From positions 38,636,501 through 38,700,500 of the forward strand of contig NC_070603.1 of assembly GCF_027172205.1 (NCBI RefSeq): DNA of 64,000 nucleotides. The letters run 5' to 3'. This document shows positions 35,701-45,850 of the stretch, piece by piece. A program made the position numbers and the translations under genes. How positions within the stretch are numbered: the first letter of the stretch is position 1; every line of letters starts with the position of its first letter. The stretch is from Podarcis raffonei (lineage: Eukaryota > Chordata > Lepidosauria > Squamata > Lacertidae). Under the pieces are notes generated by a model. It did no database searches and was not told the DNA's origin. It was given only the letters and a program-made list of their open reading frames with translations.

Positions 35701-37248
35701 TGTTTTTTAGGAACCATTAGGGTTTCCTCCCCCCTAAATATTTTTGGGCAAACTTTGGACTCCCCACCCCCTCTCATTTCTCAGTAGCCCTGATTTGGCT
35801 ACAGAGCAGTCTTAACTGAGCACCAGATTTTGCTATTCACATATATTATGATTCCTTTGCTACATGTTTTGTAGTTGTTCATTTAAAAAAAAAATAGCTG
35901 GAATTCTATTTTACTCAGCGTTTGGGCTGCTGTGTGCAGTGTCACCCAGTGGACACAGCATTGTGTGGTGGCTTCATTTATGGCAAAGCAATAAAAGAAC
36001 CGCGTCTGATATACTCCAATACTAAATTTCTCCTGGGTTTTGGTGTTAGAAAATGTAGAAAGGTGGTTGATCGGTGTTCCCTATTTGTAATGGTAGATGA
36101 TTTCTGGCAGCTGGTTTGGCATGATTTTAATACTGGACTTCTTACATTGTGTTTTGTAGGATTTTATCATTATAAAAATAAGTTTCAGTGTGTGAACAGT
36201 CCTGCGGGTTATTTATTGTGAAGGGTGGTACAGAAATGTATTGAATAAATAAATAAATTTATAATAAATACCATATTTACTTGAATCTAATGCTCACCTT
36301 TTTTGGCCAAATTACATTGCAAAATTTAAGGTGCGCATTAGATTCGATGGCACATTTACATTCGCCAGCAAATACTTTTTTGGTTTCAAGGTTCTGAAAA
36401 CTGAGGTGTGCATTAGATTCAAGTAAATACAGTAAATGGGAAGAGATGGAGAAGAGGAGAAGAGGGAAACTGCTTTAGGGAAACCTAACCATTGTCATTA
36501 TTAAATCAAGAAAGCCTAGTTTCTCCAAAAAGTGTGCTAAAGGTATAAAAGGCTGGAATGAACAATTGTCTGTTGCTGGTCTGTAGACATGATGGGAAGT
36601 GAGACCCTGCCTTCCTTCTCTATCCACCTACTACACCTGCCTCACCTGTGACATCATTAGACACCCACCCAAGGGTGTCATGTTCAGATAAAGGCCTATG
36701 TGCATAAAGTCCAATATACATGGGCTCGGATCATATGGTCGATTCCTGAATTTTATTTGGGTTAGACAGCACAGTCTGAGACTGTGCACATTGGATCTTG
36801 TATGCAAACACCCTTTGAACATGACACCCTCATGTGGACATCCAGGGATGTCAGAAGTGCAGGTACACCTAATGCATGGCCAAGGAAAGCACCCTCTTGC
36901 TCCCCACCATGCTAGACCAGAGACGGCTGTTGTCTGATCCAGGCCGATGTGTTTCTCTACTTAAGCAAGCCAATTCTCTCTCCCGGCTTTGGCCTTCCAC
37001 TCTTAGGTTGCCTAAATGGAAAGGGTCAGGCTCAGACTGAAGATGGAAAACCAGACAAAGCCCTGCTCAGGCAGATGGAAGATGTCTACGCCGCAGTTCC
37101 TGTCCGACTTCCTGAAACCAATAGGCAAGTGCAGAAGCTCTACCAGGAATGGCTGGGTGGGATGGACTCCATGAAGGTCCAGGAATCATTACATACAAAA
37201 TACAGCACGGAAAAGCCAGCTGCCAACAATTTGGATATCAAATGGTGA
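17730..37248 (+). CDS. NARF: NARF, nuclear prelamin A recognition factor, 11 coding exons
   Basis: Known role: NARF binds the farnesylated C-terminal tail of prelamin A at the nuclear lamina and belongs to the iron-only hydrogenase-like family. The first exon shown (17730-17903) has 5' UTR to 17876 and ATG at 17877. Coding exons: 17877-17903, 19777-19857, 21609-21752, 25386-25518, 26656-26790, 32023-32141, 33268-33397, 33806-33878, 34358-34495, 35230-35387, 37007-37248 (TGA). Every intron is GT/AG and phases agree. The product is 459 aa (human 456), starts MKCENC and ends LDIKW as in human. Family blocks: [14 protein letters not shown] (46-59; Cys 53, 56, 59), [15 protein letters not shown] (Cys 99), FASACPGW (Cys 172), [38 protein letters not shown] and [14 protein letters not shown] (Cys 377, 381). 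These cysteines match the positions used for Fe-S binding in the hydrogenase-like fold. Introns carry many MITEs, a hAT element and SINEs. Confidence 0.97.
18967..19038 (-). repeat. Old Penelope-like repeat tail
   Basis: Read on the minus strand it gives 'tttaatgtgcc', then 'gttttgctgcaacaaaccaa', then 'atagttacc'. This is the same tail order as beside the hairpin at 5942-6165 but more diverged and without the hammerhead section. It lies in NARF intron 1. Confidence 0.45.
19406..19645. mobile_element. TA-flanked MITE, CAGTGG family (caaatg/aaacc type)
   Basis: TA duplications lie at 19404-19405 and 19646-19647. The termini CAGTGGAACCTC and GGTTCCGCTG are inverted repeats. The interior repeats 'ttgac/gtcaa' and 'aaaacca' words. 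It ends about 130 bp before NARF coding exon 2. Confidence 0.75.
19890..20260. mobile_element. TA-flanked MITE, CCGTATTTTTCG family, 371 bp
   Basis: TA target duplications at 19888-19889 and 20261-20262 flank perfect inverted ends of 26 bp that begin CCGTATTTTTCGCTCTATAA. The interior is GC-rich with further inverted repeats (near 20150-20190, 'cctgggcaaggggtgaaggc' against 'ccttgcccagg'). There is no coding capacity. It lies about 30 bp after NARF coding exon 2. Confidence 0.85.
21178..21300 (+). repeat. MIR-like SINE fragment
   Basis: The word order is typical of an old tRNA-headed CORE/MIR-like SINE: 'gtgccagtgtgatgtgg', 'cccccacttagccacaaagc', 'gatcactgtgtctaggccta', then 'cctcacagggttgttgtgaa'. 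Confidence 0.5.
22472..22608. mobile_element. Short MITE-like repeat (CAGTGCTTTTTT ends)
   Basis: The left end CAGTGCTTTTTTCC and right end AAAAAAATGTCCTG are imperfect inverted repeats around 'ggtgccagaactca' / 'ggtgccggacctgag' words. A related fragment sits at 62144-62172 ('gcagggcttttttctaga'). A target duplication is not clear. Confidence 0.4.
24140..24629. mobile_element. hAT-like non-autonomous element, 490 bp
   Basis: The ends CAGCGGTTTTCAACC and GGTTGAAAACCTCTG are inverted repeats of hAT type. The 7-bp sequence tgtatag directly adjoins both ends (24133-24139 and 24630-24636), close to the 8-bp duplication hAT makes. The interior is GC-rich and lacks a transposase. It lies in NARF intron 3 of the coding set. 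Confidence 0.75.
25908..26100 (-). repeat. tRNA-derived SINE copy (reptile type)
   Basis: On the minus strand it begins with 'agccatagcttaatggtaga', continues with 'tgcacacagaaggtcccagg', and ends 'gaactagatggaccaatagt...aaggcagcttcatatgttc'. Related copies are at 26366-26440 and 41815-41985. The tRNA-like head is recognisable, but the family name is not certain. Confidence 0.6.
26366..26445 (+). repeat. tRNA-derived SINE head fragment
   Basis: It carries 'gatctcagtagtagagcaag', 'ctgtgtgcagaaggtcccag' and 'gttcagtgccttgcatctct', the plus-strand equivalent of the head of the SINE at 25908-26100. The 3' half is missing. Confidence 0.55.
27054..27168 (-). repeat. MIR-like SINE fragment
   Basis: It carries the reverse complement of the words seen at 21178-21300: 'tgtgaggtaggttaggctga', 'ctggcccaaggtcacccagt' and 'gagtttcatggctgagtggg'. 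The last block is repeated in tandem. It abuts the Sauria SINE that follows. Confidence 0.5.
27174..27528 (+). repeat. Full-length Sauria SINE
   Basis: The best-preserved copy in the window. The tRNA-derived head (gtgggtggcgctgtgggtta; box B-like ggttcgaatcc near 27237-27247) is followed by a central 'aacctagcagttcgaaagca' block, 'gcaagtagataaataggtac', and a BovB-like tail ending 'ggtcaggggtccctttacct' and a short 'ttacc' end. The low divergence suggests a relatively young insertion. It lies in NARF intron 5 of the coding set. Confidence 0.92.
28889..29370. repeat. Old interspersed repeat split by a MITE
   Basis: The outer sequence contains 'gaatcctgggaactg' on the left and 'ctgcagttcccaggaatc' on the right, an inverted pair typical of a common reptile short palindromic repeat. 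It is interrupted at a TA dinucleotide by the element at 28976-29203. Outer borders are approximate. Confidence 0.45.
28976..29203. mobile_element. TA-flanked MITE, CAGTGGTACC family (aacctgaagc type)
   Basis: TA duplications at 28974-28975 and 29204-29205 flank CAGTGGTACCTCGGGTTAAG and the inverted end GGTACCACTG. The interior repeats 'aacctgaagc'. It is inserted within another repeat. Confidence 0.82.
31253..31476. mobile_element. TA-flanked MITE, CAGTGGTACC family (ggttacgaac type)
   Basis: TA duplications at 31251-31252 and 31477-31478 flank CAGTGGTACCTCTGGTTACG and its inverted partner ending AGAGGTACCACTG. The interior word is 'ggttacgaac'. It lies in NARF intron 5 of the coding set. 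Confidence 0.82.
33590..33667 (+). repeat. CR1-like LINE 3' fragment (short)
   Basis: It holds 'gatgctggactagatgggct' and 'tttggtcagatccagttgag', the terminal words of the longer fragments at 2725-2890 and 14055-14282. Confidence 0.5.
34711..34952. mobile_element. TA-flanked MITE, CAGTGGTACC family (aacctgaagc type)
   Basis: The left TA is at 34709-34710. The left end CAGTGGTACCTCGGGTTAAG and the right end GAGGTACCACTG are inverted. The interior closely resembles the copy at 28976, so the two belong to one subfamily. It lies in NARF intron 9 of the coding set. Confidence 0.82.
36271..36432. mobile_element. TA-flanked MITE, CCATATTTACTTG ends, 162 bp
   Basis: TA duplications lie at 36269-36270 and 36433-36434. 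The left end CCATATTTACTTGAATCTAA and the right end TTAGATTCAAGTAAATACAG are inverted repeats. An internal 'gcgcattagattcgat' repeats the end word. The ends resemble those of the elements at 19890 and 46227. Confidence 0.75.
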
Positions 37249-37560
37249 CCAATCAAAGGACAAGACTTGCAGTAGGTTTGTTGTACATAGAGCGCCGGCA
37301 ACTATTCTATGCAACTGGAGACGGAGGTACTGCTTAAATATGTGAACATTACAAAGAACTGGAACTGCCTTTGTTCTCCACCGGAATTGTGTAGAGTTCA
37401 ATTGTTGCTTGAGTCTGTGTATATTTGGAATGTCTTTATTTAATCGGAGCCTGATACTGTCTGTGTTTGCGTCTGAGGACCTTTTAAGAGGCACAGCGAG
37501 TCTCTAAACTCCCAACAGAGGTACATCGGTATAGAATAAATTTACCAGAATCAGGGCATG
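37249..37560 (+). other. NARF 3' UTR with AATAAA at 37535-37540
   Basis: The stop codon at 37246-37248 is followed by a short untranslated region and a canonical polyadenylation signal at 37535-37540, predicting transcript cleavage near 37555. Confidence 0.6.
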
Positions 37561-39930
37561 TTGCAATGTGCTTTGATCCTGACTCTTAGTATGCAAATCT
37601 TTATGCCAAGAATCCAGTGCCATGGATTTTACTGCTCTCAGAAAGGTGTTGTGTTAGGTTTACAGTTTATCTAAGGCTTTTTATCATTACCAAACATCAT
37701 ATGCTACCAAAATATGACAAAACAAACTAACCAGTGATGCCATTTCCTACCGCATCACCTCTGTTAACATTTACTGCTTTGATGCCAGTCAGATTGGGTG
37801 GCACAAAGAAAGAAACTTTGCCCTGTAGCAGTAATTAATTTCCTTTTTATCAGCTTTAATGTCATTTTGTGTGATTCCTTTGAAAAAGTAGAAACTGCTT
37901 CCTGTTCTCTCGTTTAATTGCCTTGCTTCTGTGGATATTTCTGGTCTGCTTTGGAGATAAAATAGGGATCCTGGTCATCTAGAAAGAGCAAGGCACATGG
38001 GTGGCTGAAGATGGTAGCAGTCATGGGGGAAATTATCAATCCAGGTGGTCAAAAGGTAAGGCAGCAGGTTCATATAGGATCACTGGGCCAAAGTTGCAGA
38101 GGTGAGCAAGTCTAATCCAGTGGAACTAGAGATAAAGTTATTCAGACACAAAGGCAGCCAAGCCCAGTCCAGGAAGTTAATACACTTTTTGGCACTCAAG
38201 CCTGCCTAATAGCAAAGTCCTATGTGACACCTAAGGCAAGGATGTTTCAGCAACTTCTTACACTGGTATTAAACCCACTCATTGGCAGATTCTGCTTAGG
38301 TCAGACCCTGATATCTGTCAAGACTAATCGGATTTCACCCATGATATTTCTTGATGAGTGACTAAGGCTGCCCTTATTTGGAATTCTCATTGAACTCAGT
38401 GTGACTTACTTCCTAGTAGACGTGCATAGAACTGTGCTGTAACTACAGAACTACCAAGCACTGCCGATGTACAGCCTTTGTCTGAATAAATGGGGGAGAC
38501 CAATGCATGATCACTGAAATATATGGAGGCTGTACACCAGCAGTACTTGACGGATCATGCCACAAAACTGTAATTCTAAACAGTATCTTTATCCCTGTAA
38601 TTCTAAACAGTATCCTTATCCTGCTCTGGGATACAATTTCCTCTCTTTCTGCAATATTATTCCCACTTAGTTGCACTGCTCAAAAACAAAACAAAAGATG
38701 AGGTCTTTGTCTGTACTTCCATTATTTATTTTATTTTATCAAATATTTCAACACTGATTGTCCCCCCACCCGTCTCTTAAAAGTTTTTGCTATAGCTTTG
38801 GCTTCTTCCATAGCTCCTCCTTTGTTTAGTTTTCCAATCTTAACACACAAAAATACGGGTATGCTTTGTTGTAATTTTTACTGAGAAATGCAAATCTTTA
38901 ATGACCATCATGCAAAAAACCCACAGAAGCAAGATGAGACCTGAAGGCTCTGATCTGTGCATGGTAAAAATATAAACCTCTGATTAGAGGACATTGGTGC
39001 TTCACTCCTCTCAAAGTGTCTGTCTGAATTCTCAGCCTGCCTCCCAGGAAAGGCAATGAAATCTTTGAGCCTGGGAGACGCTGACTAGTAGAGAGGTGTG
39101 AGATATGTTATCACGATAAATGGACTCAATATCTGACATGGGGCAGTCCTATGATTTGGACATTTGGGTCTCATCTCCTTTTGCAGCATAGAAGAGGTGT
39201 AATCTGTGTTTCGTGTGCATGGATTTGAATACGTACATAAAATAAGATTGTATATATCTCAATCATCTTATAGTTGCGTCTGTATAAAAAGAATAAAATG
39301 AAGCTTAAAACTGGTGCAGAAGTAAAACACTTCTTGAAACCTACCTCTGTGCTAGGAAAGGCGCTCAGAATGGCTGAGGGATCCTGGGCATGCTACTGCA
39401 TTAAAATAGAAAAGGTGCGTCCACATGGCACATTCTCAGGACATCAGATGCCTTATTGCAGTTTGTTCCCTTCAGTATCTCTCCACACACACACACACAC
39501 ACACACAATATTTCTGCCTATTGTGATATCAGGGTGGGCATGCAGGATGCACAACTAGCCCTTCAGTTTCATCACGAGGGTATCCTGGAGGGGAATAGAT
39601 AGTGGCCTTTTCTAGGGATATTTTCTACATACCCAGTTGTGGTCTGCCATGCTGAACAGAAGCAAGAGAAGCTTCCATGTGGATGTACGCACAATGTCCA
39701 AATTCCTGTAGTGAGGCATAAGCACAGCCTTCAGTGTCTTCAAGTTATGCTGACAATGTAATTTATTTTAATTTTGCTTCATTCATTAGGATGCCCTCAA
39801 AATGTGTTGAGCGCAATTCTAGCCTTACAAGTCCACTGTATAGTTTTTATTTGTAGATACACATGGAGGATATCTTGTGTTAAAATCCTTTATCTTTTAA
39901 ATGAATTTCTTTTCCCTGCAGTTTTGTATA

Positions 39931-40162
39931 CATTCATACCTTGTGTTGCCTTCCGCTCTTCTTACGGACTTTCAGCTTACGAACGTGGCAAACCCAGAAG
40001 TGTTTACTTCCAGGTTCACCGCCTGTACATGCACAGAAGCAATCTGCGCGCTTCACAGAAGCACTCGATCGCACATGCGCAGAAGAGGCACTCTAGTTGT
40101 GGACTTTTTGGGTGCGAAACGGCACCCTAAACAGATTAAGTCCGCAACTAGAGGTACCACTG
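39931..40162. mobile_element. TA-flanked MITE, CAGTGGTACC family (left end decayed)
   Basis: The right end AGAGGTACCACTG with TA at 40163-40164 is intact. The left end (from 39931, after TA) is diverged. The interior shares 'cttacgaacgtgg' and 'aacccagaagtg' with the ggttacgaac subfamily at 31253. Confidence 0.65.
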
Positions 40163-40780
40163 TATAGGTTTTAAGTTGTTTGTGAGCAATGTGTATATGT
40201 GACAGACCTTGAGAAATATCATGCTACTTGGTATAGGTTTTGAATTTACTTTTACAAGCCCTGTGTTGCCTCCCCTTTAGGAAAGAAGCTAATTTTCTGT
40301 GCCAAAATGGAAGCTTCCAAGTGTGTATGTAGTGGTTAGAGAAAAGTTCCACCTATGTTCCCAAGCAACCTGTTGCAACTGGTTAAAACTCTGCACTCTG
40401 GCAGTGGTACCCATGCTGATCAATGGTCACAGGAACAAGGTGGTAAAAGATTCTAATTTACCAAAATTACAGTGGAACACATTTGGATAAGTATTTTTAA
40501 AAAAAAAAACAAAAACACTTTGTCACTTCTCACCATTTAAACCATTTGGTGTGGCCTTTGTGCTGATAACACAGAACATGGCCCTGTCTGGAGACCAAAC
40601 AATGAGAAGGATTCTTCAGGAACTTCAGGCTTGAAGCTCTAATTTGACAGCCCCTCTGCAGATAGTAGAAGCTTTAATTGGCCTTCTCTCCACACACTGT
40701 GGGGATGACCTAAATGTAGAAGGACCATGCCACTAGTTTCACTTCTCAACAGTCTCATGGAGCTGACAAAGAGCTTTTCC

Positions 40781-40783
<3 letters not shown>

Positions 40784-40813
<30 letters not shown>
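40784..40813. repeat. (CA)n microsatellite
   Basis: About 15 CA dinucleotides. A second tract of about 12 copies lies at 39484-39507. Confidence 0.95.
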
Positions 40814-40815
<2 letters not shown>

Positions 40816-41814
40816 CATTTTGGGGTATATTAATAATGAAGCTGCAGAACTTAACAAATTTGCAATGGCAGACTCCAAATTCTGCACAGACCCATGTGTC
40901 TTGTGGCATCAGCACTCATGAAAAAGGTGGGAAGTCTGTCAAGAACTGAAGCCCTGAATAACCTTAGGCTCCATCTAGGTTAGAGACATGGGAAGCACAC
41001 ACTCATCTGAAGGTGGACCCATGTGGGACCCAAGCCACTTACCGTACTTGAAAGCAGCTCCCTTTGTGGTCATTATAGTACTACCAGGTACTTGATTACG
41101 TGATTGCAATGTACTGCAGAAGGCTCCCACTTGTCAGCTACGGACCCAGTTCATTGTGACAGGGTGTTTATGGAAGCGCTGAATGCTCAACAGTCACAAG
41201 TAGGTATAATCTGGTGTTGTTTTTTTAAAGTAGTTGTCCTGTGATTGTAGTAACTTAATATGCTCCCCATCTTGTAGCTACTGCTTGCTGTTTCGCATCC
41301 TGTTACAGCCACTGTGGAAATCCAGCTATAGTGATTTGCTTCTCATTTGAATGTTGTTTTGGTACAGTTCCTTTCTGGACACACAGAATGTGAAGAGTAT
41401 GTGGATGAGCTTGTGTACATGAGCTTTTTTAAAAAAGAGGTTTTCTTAGATATCAAAGAGATTAAAACTCAGTCTAGATGTTTTGGTGTCTATGATGCCC
41501 TAAAATATGCTGTCATTGTAAATACCAATCCTAGGCATGCTCACTTGACAAACCCATTCCAGATTTAGGGGGACCTTGCTCAGTCTGTCCATGGTCCCAC
41601 TCCACTTTGACCCCCTGATAACAGCAGGACTGCAGAATCACCTTTGTGCATTAGGCAAGTGGGCTACTCAGCTTCCCAGCCCATTGTAACACCACTGCTG
41701 TGTAAGCCCAAGAGGGTAGAGAAACTGCCAGCTTTTCCTTCATGCATGGGGCTACATTACTGCTGCCCCATTATCACTGGGTAAGCCACAAGCATAGCAC
41801 CAGAGCAGTGCCAC

Positions 41815-41985
41815 AGCTGTAGCTCAGTGGTAGAGCAGTGGGTACAGCAATAGCTCAGTGGTGAACTCTGCATGCAGAGACCCCTGTCTGAAATCCTGGA
41901 GAGCTGTTACCAGTCATTGTAGACAGACTTCAGCTAGATGTCCCAATGATCTGACTCCGTATAAGACAGCTTCCTGTGTACGAAG
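41815..41985 (+). repeat. tRNA-derived SINE copy
   Basis: A tRNA-like head ('agctgtagctcagtggtaga') occurs twice in tandem (41815 and 41845), followed by 'aaatcctggagagctgttac', 'cattgtagacagacttcagc', 'gatgtcccaatgatctgact' and 'aagacagcttcctgtg'. It is the same family as 25908-26100. The duplicated head is unusual. Confidence 0.6.
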
Positions 41986-43237
41986 AGGGAGGTCAAATAA
42001 CAATGGGTACTGGAGTGAGCAGGTAAGGTGTCTGCCCAGTATCGTGGGTGTTTGGCTGCAGGCCTGTTACCCACAAGGTAAATCTCCCTGAACTTAATGG
42101 GATTTATTTCCTGGGAAATGTGCATCCATGAAAATCAACAGGATTTATAGGAATTTATTACGAGGTTAGGAATTAGGCCTGGTATAAAGTGAATAATATG
42201 CTCTGAATGATGGTACATGCATCCTATTCTAGAAGTTTAGTATGGAGAATATCCAGACTATGTATTTATCCACTTGGGGTCTTTAAAATGGGAACAATAA
42301 ATGTTACAGAAATTTTCTGATAGGACCTCAGAGCCAAAGGATATTGTAAAATTTTAACATAAAATGTTTGCATTGATCTCTGCCTTTTCAACATGATTGT
42401 ACCTGGACAATATTCAATAATCTAATAGAGTATGAATTTGAATGGCTGAAATAAAATGAAATGCAACAGTATTTTATATTAAGTATGCTTATTGCATTTG
42501 TTTATTTCCATTTGTGAGTTGCTTCCTGTGAAACATATTGAAACAATTTAACAGTAAAACTTCCAACAATAAAAACTTATGTAGAGTCATATTTAAAATC
42601 AAAGCTATTTCATATATAAAAACAATTTCAAATCCTGTGCAAATACAAACTGTGATAAAAAACACCCTCCACCTGAAAGGCTTGTTGAAGGAGGAAGGTG
42701 TTCAATAAGATGCTAAAAGGCCAAAGAGGCAGCCTGTGTCAGATGGGTAACAGAAGTTAGTCCCAAAGAGTAAATGCTGGCACACTAAACACTAGATTCC
42801 TACATAGAATGAAATAATGCCCCTCCTGATGAGGTGCTTTCTGCAGGAGACTTTCTCCTGCAGAACACAGTGGTAGGTGATGCAATATTTATTGTTGAAT
42901 ACCAGAGACAGAAGTACTTCTATAACAAATAGTCTGATCCTAACAGTGGTTATTCAAAAGTAAGTTCTAGTGTTTTCAGTCAGCCTTCTTTCAGCATCCA
43001 TGATTGACAGTTTGCTCTCTTTCACGGTGCCCCAAAATTTGCTGCCTCTGCAAGGCTACTAATGGTGGGACCAACTCATCGCTTGTTACATCTAGGCTGC
43101 CTCATTCCTCAGCTCCTCATCGTTTAAGAGCTTCTTTCACTTACAAAGGCACTAAGGCTCCAACACTGGACCTGGGAGAACTAAGTACCATTAAATTCAG
43201 CAAATGTGTCTAGGATTCCATTGTAAGCCACAGGGGT

Positions 43238-43352
43238 AGCAGAGTGCCCACCAGAAAATGTTGGATTCAAACTCCCATCAGCCCTAGCCACTATAGCCAA
43301 TGATCAAGGATGATGGGAACTGTAATCCAACATTTTCTGGAGTGCACCACAG
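43238..43352. repeat. Palindromic MITE-like repeat
   Basis: The left part 'agaaaatgttggattcaaac' with 'tcccatcagccctagcc' is roughly the reverse complement of the right part 'gatgggaactgtaatccaac' with 'attttctgg'. The same kind of repeat occurs at 58686-58821. Confidence 0.55.
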
Positions 43353-43794
43353 CTAACTCATTTGAAAGGGCTAAATTGTACTAAAAGACACCAGTCAGGC
43401 CAATTAGACTGGTGCTAATGTTGCCACCTCCTTTGGGACAATTCTTATAACTTTTGACTACAAGTGAGACACTCAGAGGATGCAGCACTCTTCCTCTATC
43501 TCACTCTCCTGCCTTATGTGGATCAACATTATAAGAGCCCTGCTGGCACTGCAGATTCTCATAGGGGCCAAGAGTATGTCAAGATATAGGTTTGACCCAG
43601 CACAATGCATGTGACCTTTGTTTAAAAAGCTAAAAACTAAAATCCCCACAAATTGACTGTGTGGTGGAGCAGGATTTCAAGTTTTAAACTCCCAGATCAA
43701 GTACCTGCTACTTCAGAGGGAGCGCAACCCCATTCAGAGACCCACAAATCCACTCCCTGCCCACATCTGTGATTAGCTGTGGTTCCTGCATTGC

Positions 43795-43842
43795 AGAGGG
43801 TTGGACTAGATTAAGGTTCCTTCTAACTCTACAACTCTATGG
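43795..43842 (+). repeat. CR1 LINE extreme 3' end
   Basis: It carries 'ggttggactagattaaggtt' and 'ccttctaactctacaactct', the common amniote CR1 tail. The matching minus-strand copy is at 60351-60430. Confidence 0.6.
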
Positions 43843-44485
43843 TCTTTCCCACTTGAGTATTATTAGGGCGATAATTCGGATTATTAAGCAGAGAAAGGGA
43901 CTCCTGCATAGCTTTTGCTCGTCCCATTTCACCACTTGGCCTTTGAGGTGAGGAAATAAATATGAAGCTAAAAGGATCTGGAATCAGCAAGACGGATGTT
44001 TCTCCTTATATACTACAGAGAAGCGTCCTGTGAAAGGAAACTACGCCTCTTCGGATTGATTGGGCAGGAAGCAAAAAAGAGGAATGGTTTCGCACAGGCA
44101 TTAATTTTGTTTTCCCTTTGGAGTCCATCTTTCTGCTTCTACCCATCCATGCACTCCTGACGAAATACGGGGCGGGCAGTTTGCTCCCTGGAGACACTCA
44201 TTTTCTGTCTGACAGCGTAGATTTTTGTATATTTTATTTTTACTCAAGGCAAGGGAAAGCGCATTTAATCAAAACCGGCGACCAGCTCTTTTAAATCCTA
44301 CCCGAACAACGTGGTTCCCCCCACCCCCATTCCTCAAAACAAACTGCACCTTTCAACCACTCCAAATATTATTTTTTCAATAGAGAAGCAAAAATAAATA
44401 AATAAGGGGAGGGAGGTTTTTAAAAAAATATATATGTAAGAAAAAGCTAAGCGTCTCTAAAATGTCACCTGGGACACACACACAC

Positions 44486-44557
44486 AGGTTCTACCGAGAT
44501 TTGAACTCGGATCGCTGGATTCAAAGTCCAGAGTGCTAACCATTACACCATAGAACC
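44486..44557 (-). tRNA. tRNA-Gln(TTG)
   Basis: The 72-nt minus-strand sequence starts GGTTCTATGGTGTAATGG and has anticodon loop CTTTGAA, giving anticodon TTG. The acceptor arm GGTTCTA/TAGAACC pairs fully and the T arm word GTTCAAATC is canonical. Vertebrate tRNA-Gln is nearly identical in the body. A T run on the minus strand lies about 25 nt downstream. It looks functional. Confidence 0.95.
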
Positions 44558-44987
44558 ACACGGCAGCCCTGCTGGCTGAAAAGTTCTCTACTAGCACGTT
44601 CCCAAGGTTCTCTTACGTTCACATTAATGTGTATGGATTTCTGCTTCATAATTATTATATATATTATTGTACGGGGGACGACGACTGTGAACCTGTCATC
44701 CGATAGCTCTTAAATGCCCTTTTGTAAGACCGCCAGGTTTCGATTACATATATATAGGATAATCATACATTCTGAAATTATAGCCGTTTTAAGCCCCTCA
44801 CCCCCAGCAAAACGTTGCTATTATGTAAAAGCATAAGCCTCAACATAAAGAGAAAATAATGGCGCATTCCCCTTTCTTCCTCGTTCCCCCTCTCCGCAAA
44901 AAAAATGTTTTCCGTATTTTTTATTTATTTAAGAAACCTTTGAGTCTCTTCCGCCCACCACCGCCGCAAAAAAACTAGGAGATCCGC

Positions 44988-45059
44988 AGGTTCCACCGAG
45001 ATTTGAACTCGGATCGCTGGATTCAGAGTCCAGAGTGCTAACCATTACACCATGGAACC
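44988..45059 (-). tRNA. tRNA-Gln(CTG)
   Basis: A 72-nt minus-strand gene with anticodon loop CTCTGAA (anticodon CTG). The acceptor arm GGTTCCA/TGGAACC is fully paired. It differs from the neighbour at 44486 only at the wobble base of the anticodon and one acceptor base pair. A run of seven T on the minus strand (44968-44974) about 14 nt downstream is a strong Pol III terminator. Confidence 0.96.
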
Positions 45060-45459
45060 AGTCGTCCCGAATTGGCGCTCGTTCAATACTTATTCACACT
45101 AGCCTACCAAGACCCTCTCTTAACCAACTGAGTCGTTTTGCTCTTTCGAAAATATTTGAAGGAATAAGTCTTACTTACTGTAAGGGGGGGGGGGGACACA
45201 AAGCTCCAGTACCAGAATAACTAGGATCATTTTAAAACCGCGGCGGCGGCGAATAGTCTTGATTTATGCCCCCCCCCAAAAAAAACACGTTAGCCGATTA
45301 GCGACCACCTATCTCTTATCCACTTATTCCACCGTCTCCCCAGAAATCAGCCTCCTCACGGTGTTTCCACGGGGCTTCCTGCCCAGATAAGGGGACACAC
45401 AGAATCGATATATATCGTTTTATAATATATAATTTATAATTTATTTATATAATAAATAC

Positions 45460-45850
45460 GAAGGTCGGGCGCTGGAGGGAGCGCTCGGCTGACAGATCCT
45501 TCGCACTTACGAAGAAAGCCCAGCAGTTGGGCAGAAAAAGGCGCCGTTATTTGGATAAGGGGAGGTGGGGTGTAAAACAAGAGCGCCTCGTTTCGCTGGG
45601 AGAAAGGAAAAACTTCTTTGAAATTTGCGTTTTGCCCGAAAGGGGCGACCTTTCAGGCAACCTTCTAAGCCCGGAGCTCCGTCAGGGAGCAGGAGCAGGA
45701 GCAGACGCCGCCGTCTTTGAAACAGGCGTATTAGAGCGGCGGCCATTTTGAGGGAAAGGAGACCTAGCGCTGAGGGAGGAGCCGACGGAATCTTCCCGCC
45801 CAAACGGGACTGGCAGGCTTCAATTCCTAAATGGGCCACAGATTATAAAG
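45460..45850 (-). promoter_or_regulatory. CpG-rich promoter-like block with open candidate first exon, gene unknown
   Basis: CpG-dense in an AT-rich neighbourhood. It holds a YY1/ATG-type word (AAAATGGCGGCC on the minus strand), a TTCCCGCC E2F-like box near 45795 and GC boxes. On the minus strand an ATG at 45746-45744 (MAAALIRLFQRRRR...) opens a frame that stays open for 78 codons up to a consensus donor TTC|GTAAGTG at 45511/45510. The protein is not one I recognise. It could be a coding first exon, a lncRNA first exon, or a GC-rich chance frame. The rest of 45060-46070 has no gene. Confidence 0.4.

Larger units (their letters stand above)
37561..44485. other. NARF to tRNA-Gln intergenic region
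   Basis: No gene recognised. The stretch holds a MITE (39931-40162), two (CA)n tracts (39484-39507 and 40784-40813), a SINE (41815-41985), a palindromic repeat (43238-43352) and a CR1 tail (43795-43842). The rest is AT-rich sequence with no supported exon. The open frame at 41347-41568 has no recognised homology. Confidence 0.5.

Noticed and set aside
41347-41568. 73-codon plus frame in the NARF-tRNA intergenic region
   Set aside because: It reads like a protein at first sight but matches no family I know and lacks supporting splice sites. Not enough to call a gene.
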